A stretch of 64,000 bases of DNA from Thermoplasmata archaeon (GTDB lineage: Archaea; Thermoplasmatota; Thermoplasmata; Thermoplasmatales; GCA-001856825), in contig JAJYUV010000006.1 in the NCBI GenBank assembly GCA_021792355.1, positions 1 through 64,000 on the forward strand, in the 5' to 3' direction. The notes under the pieces were generated by a model. The model made no database searches. It saw nothing but the letters and a program-made list of their open reading frames with translations, and was not told the origin of the DNA. Both the position numbers and the translations under genes were made by a program. Below are positions 24,942 through 34,399 of this stretch, in pieces; position 1 is the first letter of the stretch, and each line of letters begins with the position of its first letter.

Positions 24942-25580
24942 GTGAAACCGAGAGTATTGATAAACTTCGCATGCTCTTTGGATGGAAAGATCGCCTTGAA
25001 GGGAGGAAAGGCGTACAGATTTTCTAATTTTGAGGATCTGACTAGAGTTCATAGGATGAGATCCGAATCAGATGTCATCCTCGTGGGTAAGAATACGATA
25101 AACTTGGATGATCCGAAGCTTGTCGTTAACGAAAAGTACTACAAATCGGATAGAATCCCTGACGTTGCAATTCTCGATTCTAATCTTACTGTAAACAGGA
25201 ATGCAAGAGTCTTCTCATACCCCAGAAAAGTCATCATTTTCTGTAGAAAGGGAATTGAAGGGGATAGCTTTGATCGAAATGGCAAGTCAAACGTAGTAAT
25301 AAAGAACAGTACAGACAAAATCATCGATTCCGATTTTGTAATTCAAGAACTGGGAAAAATGGGTTACAGGAGCATCATGGTAGAGGGAGGCAAGGCTGTA
25401 ATCACTTCCTTCATAACGGAAGGGAATTGGGATGAGATTTCAATATTCTATTCTCCCATTCTTGCCGGTGAAGAAGGAATTCCAATGTTTGGAACACTTA
25501 GAGAACCTTTGAAATTTGACCATGTGGAGAGCGCAAAACTGGGGGACGGTCTCCTAGTGAAAATCAAAAAAACATTTTAA
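24942..25580 (+). CDS. 2,5-diamino-6-(ribosylamino)pyrimidinone 5'-phosphate reductase
   Basis: A 212-aa protein of the RibD C-terminal / dihydrofolate-reductase-like fold, with a GTG start. ASSIGNED from NFACSLDGKIA (residues 8-18), RMRSESDVILVGKNTI, the DDPKLVV loop and MVEGGKAVITSF, the NADPH-site signature of archaeal riboflavin reductase (MJ0671 type). It acts in the second to third step of riboflavin/F420-precursor synthesis. The later enzymes RibB, RibC and RibH are encoded together at 45.7-47.3 kb. Its TAA overlaps the next ATG by 1 nt (TAATG). Confidence 0.9.
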   Translation: MKPRVLINFACSLDGKIALKGGKAYRFSNFEDLTRVHRMRSESDVILVGKNTINLDDPKLVVNEKYYKSDRIPDVAILDSNLTVNRNARVFSYPRKVIIFCRKGIEGDSFDRNGKSNVVIKNSTDKIIDSDFVIQELGKMGYRSIMVEGGKAVITSFITEGNWDEISIFYSPILAGEEGIPMFGTLREPLKFDHVESAKLGDGLLVKIKKTF

Positions 25581-26815
25581 TGAAATCGGCTTCATTGATT
25601 ATGGATGGAAAGAGAAAGATTCAATGGGCAATGAATTGGATGCCCGTTCTTGAAAGTATTAGAAAGGATTTCGTTTCAAGGAAACCATTCAATGGTCTGA
25701 ACGTGTCAATGGCTCTGCACTTAGAAGCTAAGACCGCTGTGCTTGCCTACACTCTGAAACAAGGGGGGGCCAAAGTTCGGATATCTGGATGCAATCCCCT
25801 CAGTACTGATGACGAAGTTGCTGCTTCGCTGAAGAATGACTTCGGCGTTAGCGTGTTTGCAAGGAGAGGACTTACGAGGGACGAGTACTACGAATATCTA
25901 GCAAAGACCATTGAAATTGAACCCGACATAATTATAGATGATGGAGGCGATTTGACCACTCTTGCTCTGAAGGACAAAGCAATCTATAAGAATATCAAGG
26001 GGGGTAACGAAGAGACAACCACTGGAGTGGTAAGACTCAGGAATATGGAAAAGGCTGGAGCACTCAAGTTCCCGATGTTCGATGTAAACGATGCTCTGAT
26101 GAAACACCTTTTCGACAACCGCTATGGAACAGGTCAGAGCACAATAGATGGCATTCTAACGGCAACTAATCTAGTGGTTGCTGGCAAGAATGTCGTGGTA
26201 GGAGGGTATGGTTGGTGTGGAAGGGGCATAGCTAACAAGATGAGGGGCCTTGGTGCAAATGTGACCGTCACGGAGATAGACCCGTTCAAATCGATAGAAG
26301 CTCACATGGATGGGTTCCTAGTAAAGCCTATGAAGGACGCAATAAGATATGCAGATTTCGTGATCACTGCAACTGGAGTGAAGGACATAGTCACACCACA
26401 ACTTCTTAAAGACGCTAGAGACGGTGTCATTTTGGCAAATTCTGGTCACTTCAACAATGAGGTTGCGGTGGAAGACATAGAGAAGAAGTTTGGAAAGGGG
26501 AAACCGGTTAGGAAAAACGTAACTCAATATACTATTGGAAAAAAGAAGGTATACATACTCTCTGACGGGAGACTGGTCAACCTTGCATCTGGACAAGGTC
26601 ACCCTGCAGAGATAATGGATCTTTCTTTCTCCATACAAGCTCTTACTGCCCAGTTCATTGCAGAAAACCCGAGAAAAGAGCCAAAGGTCTATCCAGTTCC
26701 GAGTGAAATTGATCTCAAGGTTGCAAATACCTACCTCCAATCTTATGGAATAGAAATAGACAAACTCTCAAAGGAACAACTGCGATACATCAACTCTTGG
26801 CAAGAAGGAACCTGA
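25580..26815 (+). CDS. ahcY: Adenosylhomocysteinase (SAH hydrolase)
   Basis: A 411-aa enzyme that splits S-adenosylhomocysteine to homocysteine and adenosine (or inosine-homocysteine in some archaea). Visible are NVSMALHLEAKTAVL, DDGGDLT, GVVRLRNME, NRYGTGQS and the NAD-binding loop VVGGYGWCGRGIA. The end ...IDKLSKEQLRYINSW differs from the bacterial K-x-x-HYRY ending, as in other archaeal short forms. It is translationally coupled to the reductase gene. Both pathways are otherwise unrelated. Confidence 0.95.
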   Translation: MKSASLIMDGKRKIQWAMNWMPVLESIRKDFVSRKPFNGLNVSMALHLEAKTAVLAYTLKQGGAKVRISGCNPLSTDDEVAASLKNDFGVSVFARRGLTRDEYYEYLAKTIEIEPDIIIDDGGDLTTLALKDKAIYKNIKGGNEETTTGVVRLRNMEKAGALKFPMFDVNDALMKHLFDNRYGTGQSTIDGILTATNLVVAGKNVVVGGYGWCGRGIANKMRGLGANVTVTEIDPFKSIEAHMDGFLVKPMKDAIRYADFVITATGVKDIVTPQLLKDARDGVILANSGHFNNEVAVEDIEKKFGKGKPVRKNVTQYTIGKKKVYILSDGRLVNLASGQGHPAEIMDLSFSIQALTAQFIAENPRKEPKVYPVPSEIDLKVANTYLQSYGIEIDKLSKEQLRYINSWQEGT

Positions 26816-26875
26816 CTTCTTTGGGACCAGCCTAATTCAGGCAAACGATAAATATCCAATATTAGATATGGCGAT

Positions 26876-27934
26876 GTGCCATTCGAGAAACTGGCCGAGA
26901 TGATACTTCCTAGAGAGGTAATCGGAGGCCATGGTGCGATAGAAAAAATTGGCGAAGTATTTAACAAACTCACAAGCTCAAGAAAGGGACTGATAGTGAC
27001 CGGTAAAACTACCGTGAAACTAGCGGGCGAAAGGGTAAAGGATCTTCTCACCACCTCAGGCGTCGAAACAGACATAATCCTAACGGACCTAGCCACGGAG
27101 GAGAACGTAGAGAGGGTAAAGGACAGGACAAAGAGCTTCGATGCAAAAGTCATAATCGGAATTGGTGGGGGAACAAAGATTGACATTGCGAAGAAGAGTG
27201 CATTTGATCTTGGTCTGGATTTCATTTCAATTCCAACTTCGGCCAGTCACGATGGAGTGGCGAGTCCAAGGGCCTCAATCATAAAGAACGGTTTGTCATC
27301 ATCGGTTGAAGCTATGATGCCCGCAGCTATTATTGCTGATACAGAAATCATAGTAACGGCACCATTCAGGACTCTTGCTTCCGGAGCAGCAGATGTCCTC
27401 TCTAACCTGCCAGCGCTCATGGACTGGAATCTTGGACATAGGCTGAAGGGAGAAAAAGTGAGCAGCTCAGCTTATTCTATTTCCGAATTCGCAGCTAAAG
27501 AGATAATCAATAATGCTTCTCAGATAAAACCAAATGTAGAAGAGAGCGTGTGGCTGGTGATTAAACAGATCGTATTCTCTGGAATTGCGATGAGTATCGC
27601 GGGAAGCTCAAGACCTGCGTCAGGTTCTGAGCACATGTTTGCCCACGCAGTCGACACAATCAAAAAGGGGAACGCGCTGCATGGAGAGCTATGCGGCATC
27701 GGATCAATAATTGCGATGTATCTTCACGGTGCCGACTGGAAAATGATAAAGAACACGCTACAGACAATAGGTGCCCCTACTACGCTTGATCAAGTTTCAC
27801 TAACGGAAGAGGACGCCATACAAGCACTAATGATGGCACACAAGACGAGACCTGACAGGTACACTATACTGGGAGAAAGCGGTCTAACAGAGAGAGCCGC
27901 AAAGGATGCCCTACACATAACGGGAGTTGCATAA
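26876..27934 (+). CDS. egsA: sn-Glycerol-1-phosphate dehydrogenase
   Basis: A 352-aa NAD(P)-dependent, zinc-containing dehydrogenase that makes the glycerol-1-phosphate backbone of archaeal lipids from dihydroxyacetone phosphate. It shows IGIGGGTKIDIAKKSA, PTSASHDGVASPRAS (metal-site Asp), and the His ligands in GSEHMFAHAVD and LHGELCGIG. It starts at GTG. Its TAA overlaps the ATG of the UPF0179 gene (TAATG). This gene is a clear archaeal marker. Confidence 0.95.
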   Translation: MPFEKLAEMILPREVIGGHGAIEKIGEVFNKLTSSRKGLIVTGKTTVKLAGERVKDLLTTSGVETDIILTDLATEENVERVKDRTKSFDAKVIIGIGGGTKIDIAKKSAFDLGLDFISIPTSASHDGVASPRASIIKNGLSSSVEAMMPAAIIADTEIIVTAPFRTLASGAADVLSNLPALMDWNLGHRLKGEKVSSSAYSISEFAAKEIINNASQIKPNVEESVWLVIKQIVFSGIAMSIAGSSRPASGSEHMFAHAVDTIKKGNALHGELCGIGSIIAMYLHGADWKMIKNTLQTIGAPTTLDQVSLTEEDAIQALMMAHKTRPDRYTILGESGLTERAAKDALHITGVA

Positions 27935-28356
27935 TGATCATAACTCTGGTTCCGAAGAATCTTACCAAGGAAAACTCTATTTTTCAGTATTTTTCCCCTG
28001 CCCAGGAGTGCAATGTTTGCAATTTGAAGAATGTGTGTCACAACCTCAAACCGGGAAGTTACTACAGAGTCGTAAAATTCAGAGAAAAAGAGCACAAGTG
28101 TTTCATTCACGAAGGGGACAAAGTCTACACCGTAGAGGTGAAGGAGGAGGAGAGAAGTCTTATGATCCCCAAGAAAATCGCAAAGGAGGGTGCAAAAGTC
28201 ACCTACAAACGCCCCGACTGTGATGAATATTCCTGCAAGTATGCAAATATATGCATCCTGAGTTATATGAAAGATAAATCAAAGTTAAAAGTCAACAGCG
28301 TCCTTGATGCGAAGTGCCCCAGTGGATTCGATCTTGTAGAAGCTAAGATAGAATGA
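27934..28356 (+). CDS. UPF0179 family protein
   Basis: A 140-aa archaea-specific protein. Cys pairs lie at the start of the domain (ECNVCNLKNVCHNLKPGSYYRV) and again in CDEYSCKYANICILSY, with a final AKCPSGFDLVEA. Eight or so Cys suggest Zn or Fe-S binding. The function is unknown. It is coupled at both ends, to egsA (TAATG) and to the YchF-type GTPase (ATGA overlap). Confidence 0.82.
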   Translation: MIITLVPKNLTKENSIFQYFSPAQECNVCNLKNVCHNLKPGSYYRVVKFREKEHKCFIHEGDKVYTVEVKEEERSLMIPKKIAKEGAKVTYKRPDCDEYSCKYANICILSYMKDKSKLKVNSVLDAKCPSGFDLVEAKIE

Positions 28357-29540
28357 GCCTTCTGATTGGTATAATTGGGAAGCCAAATGTTGGCAAAAGC
28401 ACCTTTTTCTCAGCCCTAACTGAGAATACGGTGGAGATAGCAGATTATCCGTTCACTACGATAGAATCTAACAGGGGAGTTGCCTATATAAGGGCAAAAT
28501 GCCCAGATATCGAGCTCGGGAAGAAGTGCAAACCAAATTTTGGAAGATGTGTCAATGGAACTAGATTTGTTCCAGTGGAGTTGATTGATGTCGCAGGTCT
28601 CGTCCCGGGCGCTCATGAGGGCAAGGGCCTAGGAAACAAGTTCCTTGACGATTTAAGAAGAGCGGATGGATTCATTCAGGTGGTAGACTCAACTGGGTCT
28701 CTCGATCAGAATGGAAATTCCATAGGGAAGGGAAGATTTGATCCACTGGACGATGCAGAATTTGTCCACAGGGAGATAGTTCTTTGGCTGGCCAACATCA
28801 TTTCTGACGGACTCATAAGGAACCTTCGAAAATTGGAGAGTGAAGGAGGGAAGATTGAGAATATTATCTACGAAAAAGTATCGGGATTGGGAATAGACCC
28901 CAAAGACGTATCTGTGGCAGTCAAAAACGCGGCCATTCCAAGCAATCTGAAAAATTGGGATGAGCAGGTTTCAATCAGGCTTGCAGAAGAAGTCATCAGA
29001 ATATCCAAACCGGGAATAATCGTAGCTACCAAGGGGGATAAGATAGACCAAATGGAAGCTTCCAAACTCAGAGAGAGGGGGGCTCAGGTAGTTTCGGGAG
29101 ACTTTGAGCTTGTCCTTAGGAAGGCCTCAAAGGCTGGGCTGATTTCATACTTTCCAGGAGATGAATCGTTTAGTATCGTTGATGCAGGAAAACTTAATCC
29201 GGCCCAGCAGGACGCACTGAACAGAGTCAAGGACTTCATGATTCACAATGGAGGCACAAGAACGCAGGAGGCAATAGAGTACCTTGTGTACGAGGTGCTA
29301 AAGATGATCGTTGTCTACCCAGTAGAGGATGAGAACCACTGGACGGATAAGAACGGGAATGTTCTCCCTGATGCTGTTCTCCTGAGGCAGGGTTCTACTT
29401 CTTTAGACTTGGCCTACAAAGTGCATTCTGACCTTGGTGATAGGTTCATTAGAGCTGTCAATGGCAGGACCAAACGTATACTTGGGAGAGACCACATACT
29501 GGAAAACGGTGACGTCATCAAAATTGTTGCCGCTCGTTGA
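28353..29540 (+). CDS. YchF/OLA1-type translation-associated GTPase/ATPase
   Basis: A 395-aa Obg-family P-loop NTPase. G1 is GKPNVGKST (residues 8-16) and G3 is DVAGLVPGAHEGKG. A helical insertion follows, and the C-terminal TGS domain carries LRQGSTSLDLAYKVHSDLGDRF. The first helix region carries AKCPDIELGKKCKPNFGRC, the archaeal YchF Cys-rich insert. It binds ribosomes; members prefer ATP. The 3' end overlaps the convergent KsgA gene by 23 nt. Confidence 0.92.
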   Translation: MSLLIGIIGKPNVGKSTFFSALTENTVEIADYPFTTIESNRGVAYIRAKCPDIELGKKCKPNFGRCVNGTRFVPVELIDVAGLVPGAHEGKGLGNKFLDDLRRADGFIQVVDSTGSLDQNGNSIGKGRFDPLDDAEFVHREIVLWLANIISDGLIRNLRKLESEGGKIENIIYEKVSGLGIDPKDVSVAVKNAAIPSNLKNWDEQVSIRLAEEVIRISKPGIIVATKGDKIDQMEASKLRERGAQVVSGDFELVLRKASKAGLISYFPGDESFSIVDAGKLNPAQQDALNRVKDFMIHNGGTRTQEAIEYLVYEVLKMIVVYPVEDENHWTDKNGNVLPDAVLLRQGSTSLDLAYKVHSDLGDRFIRAVNGRTKRILGRDHILENGDVIKIVAAR

Positions 29541-30219
29541 AATTTTCGAAGATTTTCAGTAGTTCTGGTATCGACAACTCCTCCGGTCTCCTGTCTTCAA
29601 AAGCCCTGGCGTCCACTATATTCCTCAACTTTTTCCTTCTTTGGGAAAAAATTTTCTTAAGGAAATCATCAAAACCTGTAGGGATGTTCTCTCTAAGTGG
29701 CTCTAACCGGAGGACCGTGCTGTAAACCCTTGGGGATGGAGTAAATTTTGAGGGAGGCAGATCAAATTTTCTTTCGACCTTGAACTTCAGCTGCATCATT
29801 ATTGATAATCTTGAATAATCCCTTGTCTTGGGTACTGCAGTGATTCTGTCAGCTACCTCCCTCTGAATAGTTACGACCCCTTCCTTGAACTCACAGTTCC
29901 AAAGTTTTTCAAGGAGGGGAGAGGAGATAGAATACGGCATATTTGATACAAAAACGCTGAATTTCGGCCAGTCCACCTTGAGCGCATCCGCATTGATTAC
30001 CGTAGCTTCTGGAAAGGAGACTTTCAAGCGTTCCGCGAACTTCTTTTCTCTCTCTATGAGTGTTAGTGAGTTGTAGTTGGTTATGTGTGCTGTCAACTGC
30101 CCCAAACCTGCACCCACTTCAAGTACGTCCATATCAGAAAAATTCACAACTGAAACAATTTTTTTAGCTATGGCCACGTCATTGATGAAGTTGATTCCCG
30201 ATTGTCTGGTTTGTTTCAT
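29518..30219 (-). CDS. ksgA: 16S rRNA dimethyladenosine transferase KsgA/Dim1
   Basis: A 233-aa methyltransferase that dimethylates two adjacent adenosines near the 3' end of 16S rRNA during small-subunit maturation. Visible are GINFINDVAIAKKIV, the SAM motif LEVGAGLGQLT and the catalytic SNMPYSISSP (N-x-P-Y). It is shorter than bacterial KsgA (~270 aa), with a reduced C-terminal helical domain. It is the last gene of the minus-strand superoperon, 3 nt after the DUF655 gene. Confidence 0.93.
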   Translation of the reverse strand: MKQTRQSGINFINDVAIAKKIVSVVNFSDMDVLEVGAGLGQLTAHITNYNSLTLIEREKKFAERLKVSFPEATVINADALKVDWPKFSVFVSNMPYSISSPLLEKLWNCEFKEGVVTIQREVADRITAVPKTRDYSRLSIMMQLKFKVERKFDLPPSKFTPSPRVYSTVLRLEPLRENIPTGFDDFLKKIFSQRRKKLRNIVDARAFEDRRPEELSIPELLKIFENFNERQQF

Positions 30220-30222
30220 CGT

Positions 30223-30780
30223 TTATCCAGAAACGAATAACCTATGTCTTTCGTCTTTGTTCTTCAGTTCTCTTATTATCCGTTCAGTGATCATCTTTTC
30301 TGGATCTCTCAACCCCTTTACCCTGGTCTTGAGGTCGACAAAACTCTTGAACGGACCCTTCTTTCTCTGATCCAGTATCTCCCACATCAGGTTCCTGCCG
30401 ACTCCATATAAGAGATCTAGCTGATGCAGTCTTGCTGTCACTGGCTGAGCGGTATTGAAGAAATTGACAAACCTCTGTTCGTTATTCTCTATTATTTGTC
30501 TGAGGACGAACTCTATCTCGTTCTGCGCCCCCGCCGTTAGCTCTTCGAACGATATCCTTCGCCTTACGCTGCTTATCTTATCTCGTTTCTCTATGTCTTT
30601 ACCTATGTAGACTCTGTCTCCGATCGTGATTACTACGCCCTGTTTAGGTATTAACTCGAACAGTTTCAGTTCCTCCTCGCCAATTGCAAGCGAAAGAGGA
30701 ACCCGCTTGAATGCCTTCTCTTCCATTCTTCCTTGTGGTAGAATGTCAAGAACATACGCAAACTCTTCCAGAGAAATCAC
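30223..30780 (-). CDS. DUF655 protein (archaeal helix-hairpin-helix)
   Basis: A 185-aa archaeal protein. The N-terminal half is an OB-like domain (VITIGDRVYIGKDIEKRDKI). The C-terminal half has a helix-hairpin-helix element around LDLLYGVGRNLMWEILDQRKKGPF followed by DLKTRVKGL. Members of this family (COG1491) are predicted nucleic-acid-binding proteins and sit next to KsgA and Rpo4 in many archaea. It overlaps the Rpo4 gene by 4 nt. Confidence 0.85.
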   Translation of the reverse strand: MISLEEFAYVLDILPQGRMEEKAFKRVPLSLAIGEEELKLFELIPKQGVVITIGDRVYIGKDIEKRDKISSVRRRISFEELTAGAQNEIEFVLRQIIENNEQRFVNFFNTAQPVTARLHQLDLLYGVGRNLMWEILDQRKKGPFKSFVDLKTRVKGLRDPEKMITERIIRELKNKDERHRLFVSG

Positions 30781-31091
30781 CTGCTTTTGTGAAGAGTTTC
30801 TATAATCTTGTTTCCTAGCTCTGGCTCCAAGTTCTGTACGTGAGGGTAAAGAATGGTTCTGAGTTCATCCAGATTCGAAGGCATGATGTCCGTGACCTTC
30901 ACCGCAAGCATCTCTTCCAATCCTAGGGCAACAAGATCCTTCTGCAACTTGGCTGCCTTTTCCGCAGAGACCTTCGAGAATTTGCTAACGTGTTTCAGAG
31001 CGGACGCCTGAACCTCGTTCAGTTCTCTTTCCTTTGAAACGTCATTGAGCAGTTCCTTTGCCTTTGCGAGAGGGATGTAGGTTATTTTCAT
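30777..31091 (-). CDS. rpoF: RNA polymerase subunit Rpo4 (RpoF)
   Basis: A 104-aa RPB4 homologue. It carries the N-terminal IPLAKAKELL and an HRDC-like helical C-terminus with KLQKDLVALG, VTDIMPSNLDELRTIL and a conserved P-x-x-x-x-LE ending. With Rpo7 it forms the RNAP stalk used in initiation and termination. The adjacent order L21e-Rpo4-DUF655-KsgA is the standard archaeal one, and that order supports the call for this short, weakly conserved protein. Confidence 0.9.
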   Translation of the reverse strand: MKITYIPLAKAKELLNDVSKERELNEVQASALKHVSKFSKVSAEKAAKLQKDLVALGLEEMLAVKVTDIMPSNLDELRTILYPHVQNLEPELGNKIIETLHKSR

Positions 31092-31100
31092 TACAGTAAT

Positions 31101-31391
31101 TCACGCCCTTTTAAGATGTATCGGATAAGCCACGACCGTCTTGGATTTACCCTGATCGCTGATCTTGACCAGATATGCATCTCCTCTTTGCCCCTCTACT
31201 ACTCCAGTCATGCCCTGAAATCTCTTGAAAGGCATACCATTGTGAAATGATGGTTCTATATCGATGGCCACACTGTCTCCTACCTCGAACGTCTTAACTA
31301 TTCTATTAACGGTAACAGGTCCCCTCTCCTTTAGCTTCTTCCTGAGCTTGTACCTCGTCTTCGATCTGGGACCATGAGACATTTTCCCCAT
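31101..31391 (-). CDS. rpl21e: Large ribosomal subunit protein L21e
   Basis: A 96-aa eL21 family protein. It shows SHGPRSKTRYKLRKKLKERG, the SH3-like core FEVGDSVAIDIEPSFHNGMP and FQGMTGVVEGQRGDAYLV. Met4 (31382), preceded by GGGGA, is an alternative start and gives a protein closer to the family length. It binds 23S rRNA near the 5S RNP. It lies 2 nt after Pus10. Confidence 0.94.
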   Translation of the reverse strand: MGKMSHGPRSKTRYKLRKKLKERGPVTVNRIVKTFEVGDSVAIDIEPSFHNGMPFKRFQGMTGVVEGQRGDAYLVKISDQGKSKTVVAYPIHLKRA

Positions 31392-31393
31392 TT

Positions 31394-32473
31394 TTACATC
31401 CCCTGTTTGACCTCGAGCACATTAAGATATTCTATTTTAACGTTTACGTCTAAGTCATCGCTGAGATTGGGAACTGTCCTACCCTTGTCCCCGGTAACAA
31501 ATTCCTTGATGTACGTTCCTGCCTCAGCCTTTATTATCAGTACAAGGTTCCTGCCATCTAATCTTTTGATTTCTATAGACCTGACTGTCCTCTCCCGGAC
31601 AATGTCCTTGCGTATTCCCAAGACCCTATTTGGTGTTCTTTGACTGATCTTAATATTTGAATACTTCCCCAGTTTCTCGACCATCTTCTGTACGTCAGTC
31701 CCATCCACTGTTAGGCCAACTTCGTAGGTCTTATCCGGTCTCTGGTCTTTCATCGCCTCGATAACGGTTGGATCGGCAATGGACAGATCTATTATCTCAA
31801 TTCCGTCCCTGGATTCATTGAGAATCCTGCTAGTCAGTGCTGAGAAGTCTGTGCTTCTCCTCTTCGGGAATTTCACTTCGACATAAAAGGGCCTACCCGT
31901 TCCAAGCATGAGTGCATCTACATCCTCTCTGCCAGACGCGAAGAAATTGTAGTTCCTTCCGTCCAGTGCATCGCAGACGGGTTGACCTATATATTCCGAT
32001 ACAGACTTCTCTTCCTCCTTCCCCTTTCCAGGCTTAATCCAGGGCGACTGAGGAATCCCTCTCCTCTTCTTTAGGTACCTTCCCTTGATGTAGATCGGCC
32101 TGATCCATACGGAATACCCCATGTTTTCTTGATCTACTGTAAACGTCATCTCGGGCCTCTTGAAATCGACTCTGTATGGAAGCTCCTTTTCTATCTTTGA
32201 ACCTAATAGAAACTGAAATTCTTCCTTGTAGTTCCTGGAATTGACTCCGGACTTTTTTATAGCCTCAACATCTGTCTGCAGGCTGTCTTTAAGTACTCTC
32301 ATTCCGATTAGGAATGTCGAAAAGTCGTACTCCCTTGATTCCTCTTTGAACATGCTGAAATAGTCATCGATGTGTTCCAGCAAGTCGCTGCAAATGTCAC
32401 ATTTGGAACTTCCGTTCGTTGGTGGATTACCGCTGTAGGATAGCCTATCCCTGCATTTATTGCAGAGGTACAT
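31394..32473 (-). CDS. pus10: tRNA pseudouridine synthase Pus10
   Basis: A 359-aa enzyme. It has an N-terminal zinc site (CNKCRDRL ... CDIC), a THUMP-like middle, and a catalytic domain with FFASGREDVDALMLGTGRPFYVEV whose Asp after GRED is the nucleophile. IKAEAGTYIKEFVTGDKGRT lies near the end. It makes pseudouridine 54/55 in archaeal tRNA T loops. It directly abuts the rpoP stop codon. Confidence 0.93.
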   Translation of the reverse strand: MYLCNKCRDRLSYSGNPPTNGSSKCDICSDLLEHIDDYFSMFKEESREYDFSTFLIGMRVLKDSLQTDVEAIKKSGVNSRNYKEEFQFLLGSKIEKELPYRVDFKRPEMTFTVDQENMGYSVWIRPIYIKGRYLKKRRGIPQSPWIKPGKGKEEEKSVSEYIGQPVCDALDGRNYNFFASGREDVDALMLGTGRPFYVEVKFPKRRSTDFSALTSRILNESRDGIEIIDLSIADPTVIEAMKDQRPDKTYEVGLTVDGTDVQKMVEKLGKYSNIKISQRTPNRVLGIRKDIVRERTVRSIEIKRLDGRNLVLIIKAEAGTYIKEFVTGDKGRTVPNLSDDLDVNVKIEYLNVLEVKQGM

Positions 32474-32605
32474 CTACTTGACTTCTACTGTCTTTACAAC
32501 GTTCCCGGGAATCCTGACGAATACCTTCGATCCACACTCGCACTCGAACTGTGTAGTGTCCCCCTCGTCTTTCAGCTCCCTTCCACACCTGATGCACTTA
32601 AACAT
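32474..32605 (-). CDS. rpoP: RNA polymerase subunit Rpo12 (RpoP)
   Basis: A 43-aa zinc-ribbon protein beginning MFKCIRCGRELK, with the second Cys pair in FECECGSKVFVRIPG and ending TVEVK. This is the four-Cys RPB12 homologue of archaeal RNA polymerase, which ties the Rpo3/Rpo10 assembly platform to the large subunits. It overlaps the L37Ae gene by 8 nt and abuts Pus10. Its neighbourhood is the usual archaeal one. It is easily missed because it is so short. Confidence 0.92.
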   Translation of the reverse strand: MFKCIRCGRELKDEGDTTQFECECGSKVFVRIPGNVVKTVEVK

Positions 32606-32855
32606 TTTCCAAGTCCACCTTTTTGAATTCAGTATTCAGTTCCGGAGAGTAAGCATCTCCCACGAACTCTAGGCCACACTTCCTGCACTCCCATATACCC
32701 GCGTGTTTTCTCTTGACAGAGACGTGGTGACATCTGGGGCATACGTAGGTGGTTTTCCTGAGGTTTTCCATCTCAAGCCACCTCTTCTTGACGGTAGAAC
32801 CGTACCTGGCGCCGAATCTGCCAGAGCTTCCTACCTTTCTAGTCTTCTTCGTCAT
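32598..32855 (-). CDS. rpl37ae: Large ribosomal subunit protein L37Ae
   Basis: An 85-aa eL43 protein. It shows KKTRKVGSSGRFGARYGSTVKK, then the zinc finger CPRCHHVSVKR ... WECRKCGLEF with the Cys pairs complete. It is a structural component of the 50S subunit. It starts 4 nt after the Rrp42 stop; its final codons overlap rpoP. Confidence 0.96.
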   Translation of the reverse strand: MTKKTRKVGSSGRFGARYGSTVKKRWLEMENLRKTTYVCPRCHHVSVKRKHAGIWECRKCGLEFVGDAYSPELNTEFKKVDLENV

Positions 32856-32859
32856 GGAC

Positions 32860-33645
32860 TCATTTCCCCAATACTCTCTTCCTAATATCCTTTCCTAATT
32901 TTATTGATGTATCGACAGCAGAAAATAGCTCTTCTTTGGTTATGCTACCTCCAAGTCCCTTTTGCATCGCCACCACGTCTCCGTTTTCATTGGTAGATAC
33001 AGACAGTCTTGCAGATGCAACCTCTTCCTCCTCCAGGTTGGGGTCTGCCAGCATTGTGGAACCTATCTTTGCGAAAGTTATGGTAATTGGTACGTGATTG
33101 ATCGGAAGCGGGAAATCCTCAGCGCCAATCTTCGAAGCTGGTACGGTTGCCTCCAGAAGAGCAGCCACTGCCCCAAGAGAGCACGCATCGATCAAGTTAC
33201 CGTCGTAATCAAGAATGTGCATATCGATGAATACGACCCATACCTTCTCCCCTTCCTTTATGACGAGCTTATCTAGGTCTATCATCTTTGATTCTCTTAT
33301 CCCCCTATCTACAACTCTGGCCAGCTCAATCGCGTCTTCGCCTGGAGGACCAGATTCAAACGTTGGTGATGCCATTGGAAGCAACTCGGCATTCGTAGTC
33401 AAGATACCGCTGTTTGGCGTGTCTGGGAACGGTTCTCCCTGCTCTATCTTAATTCCGACCAAAACCCTTGAGTCCCCCAGTCTTACTTCTGCTGAACCCT
33501 GGGCTCTGGGAACAAAATTCATGTTGACTACGACTGGTCTCACTTCGTCGAATTTTCTTCCGTCTATTCTGCTCCCTTCGTTGCATATCTTTTCTAGATA
33601 TTCCCTCTTTAAACCATAAACAATCTCGTCAGCGCTCTTACTCAC
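32860..33645 (-). CDS. rrp42: Exosome subunit Rrp42
   Basis: A 261-aa RNase PH-fold protein, the non-catalytic partner of Rrp41 in the hexameric archaeal exosome ring. It shows [36 protein letters not shown] and the [20 protein letters not shown] dimer segment. I place the start at the second GTG (33645) because AGGTGA stands 5 nt before it, three codons after the first possible GTG; this gives an 8-nt overlap with rrp41. Confidence 0.93.
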   Translation of the reverse strand: MSKSADEIVYGLKREYLEKICNEGSRIDGRKFDEVRPVVVNMNFVPRAQGSAEVRLGDSRVLVGIKIEQGEPFPDTPNSGILTTNAELLPMASPTFESGPPGEDAIELARVVDRGIRESKMIDLDKLVIKEGEKVWVVFIDMHILDYDGNLIDACSLGAVAALLEATVPASKIGAEDFPLPINHVPITITFAKIGSTMLADPNLEEEEVASARLSVSTNENGDVVAMQKGLGGSITKEELFSAVDTSIKLGKDIRKRVLGK

Positions 33646-34399
33646 CGCGCTCACCTTCCTTATCTTGCTCCTGACTCTTGTACTTGGCCAATAGTGCTTC
33701 CTTCTGCAAACCGGAGATATACATAGCTGCCTTCTTTGACATTTCCACTGCCTGATCGAGTTCGTCCCTTGTCATGTTTCCATCCATCTGCAGGAGAACT
33801 ATCTCCTGAGTTCTAGGTATTATTGCCATAGGGAGATCTGCCTGCCCGAAATTGTCTTCCTCCTTGTTCAGATCAAGAACGACCTTCCCGTCTATCTTCC
33901 CTGCAGCGCAACCAACGACCATGTCCTTCATGGGAATTCCGGCATCAACCAGCGCTACTGATGCAGCCGTTAAGCCAGCGATTCTCGTGCCTGCGTCCGC
34001 CTGAAGGACCTCTATGTAGACATCTATGCTGGTTCTTGGAAACTGTTCAGTGAAAACAGCACACTCCAGAGCCTCCCCTATTACCTTGCTTATCTCAACA
34101 GCCCTTCTGTCAGGTCCGGGTCTTTTCCTTTCGTCAACCGAGAATGCCGCCATGTTGTAGCGCGCATTGACTATTGCCCTCGATGGATTCTGAGTGTGCT
34201 TTGGAAAGGCTTCTCTCGGTCCGTATACTGCTACCAGAACCTTGTTGCCCCCCCATTCGATGTATGCGGAACCATCCGCTCTGTTCAGCACGCCAACTTC
34301 TATCCTGATCGGTCTCAGCTCATTGAATTTCCTTCCGTCAATCCTAAGACCCTCCTCATTGATCAATTTCATATCGCTTTGTGTTCCCAATTCTATCAC
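33638..34399 (-). CDS. rrp41: Exosome subunit Rrp41 (catalytic)
   Basis: A 253-aa catalytic RNase PH-fold subunit that degrades or extends RNA 3' ends using phosphate or NDPs. It has [13 protein letters not shown], the RNA-binding [25 protein letters not shown] segment, the [20 protein letters not shown] phosphate-site region and an acidic active-site stretch ([15 protein letters not shown]). The GTG start overlaps the Rrp4 stop (GTGA). Residues 240-253 form a charged tail. Confidence 0.95.
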   Translation of the reverse strand: MIELGTQSDMKLINEEGLRIDGRKFNELRPIRIEVGVLNRADGSAYIEWGGNKVLVAVYGPREAFPKHTQNPSRAIVNARYNMAAFSVDERKRPGPDRRAVEISKVIGEALECAVFTEQFPRTSIDVYIEVLQADAGTRIAGLTAASVALVDAGIPMKDMVVGCAAGKIDGKVVLDLNKEEDNFGQADLPMAIIPRTQEIVLLQMDGNMTRDELDQAVEMSKKAAMYISGLQKEALLAKYKSQEQDKEGERGE

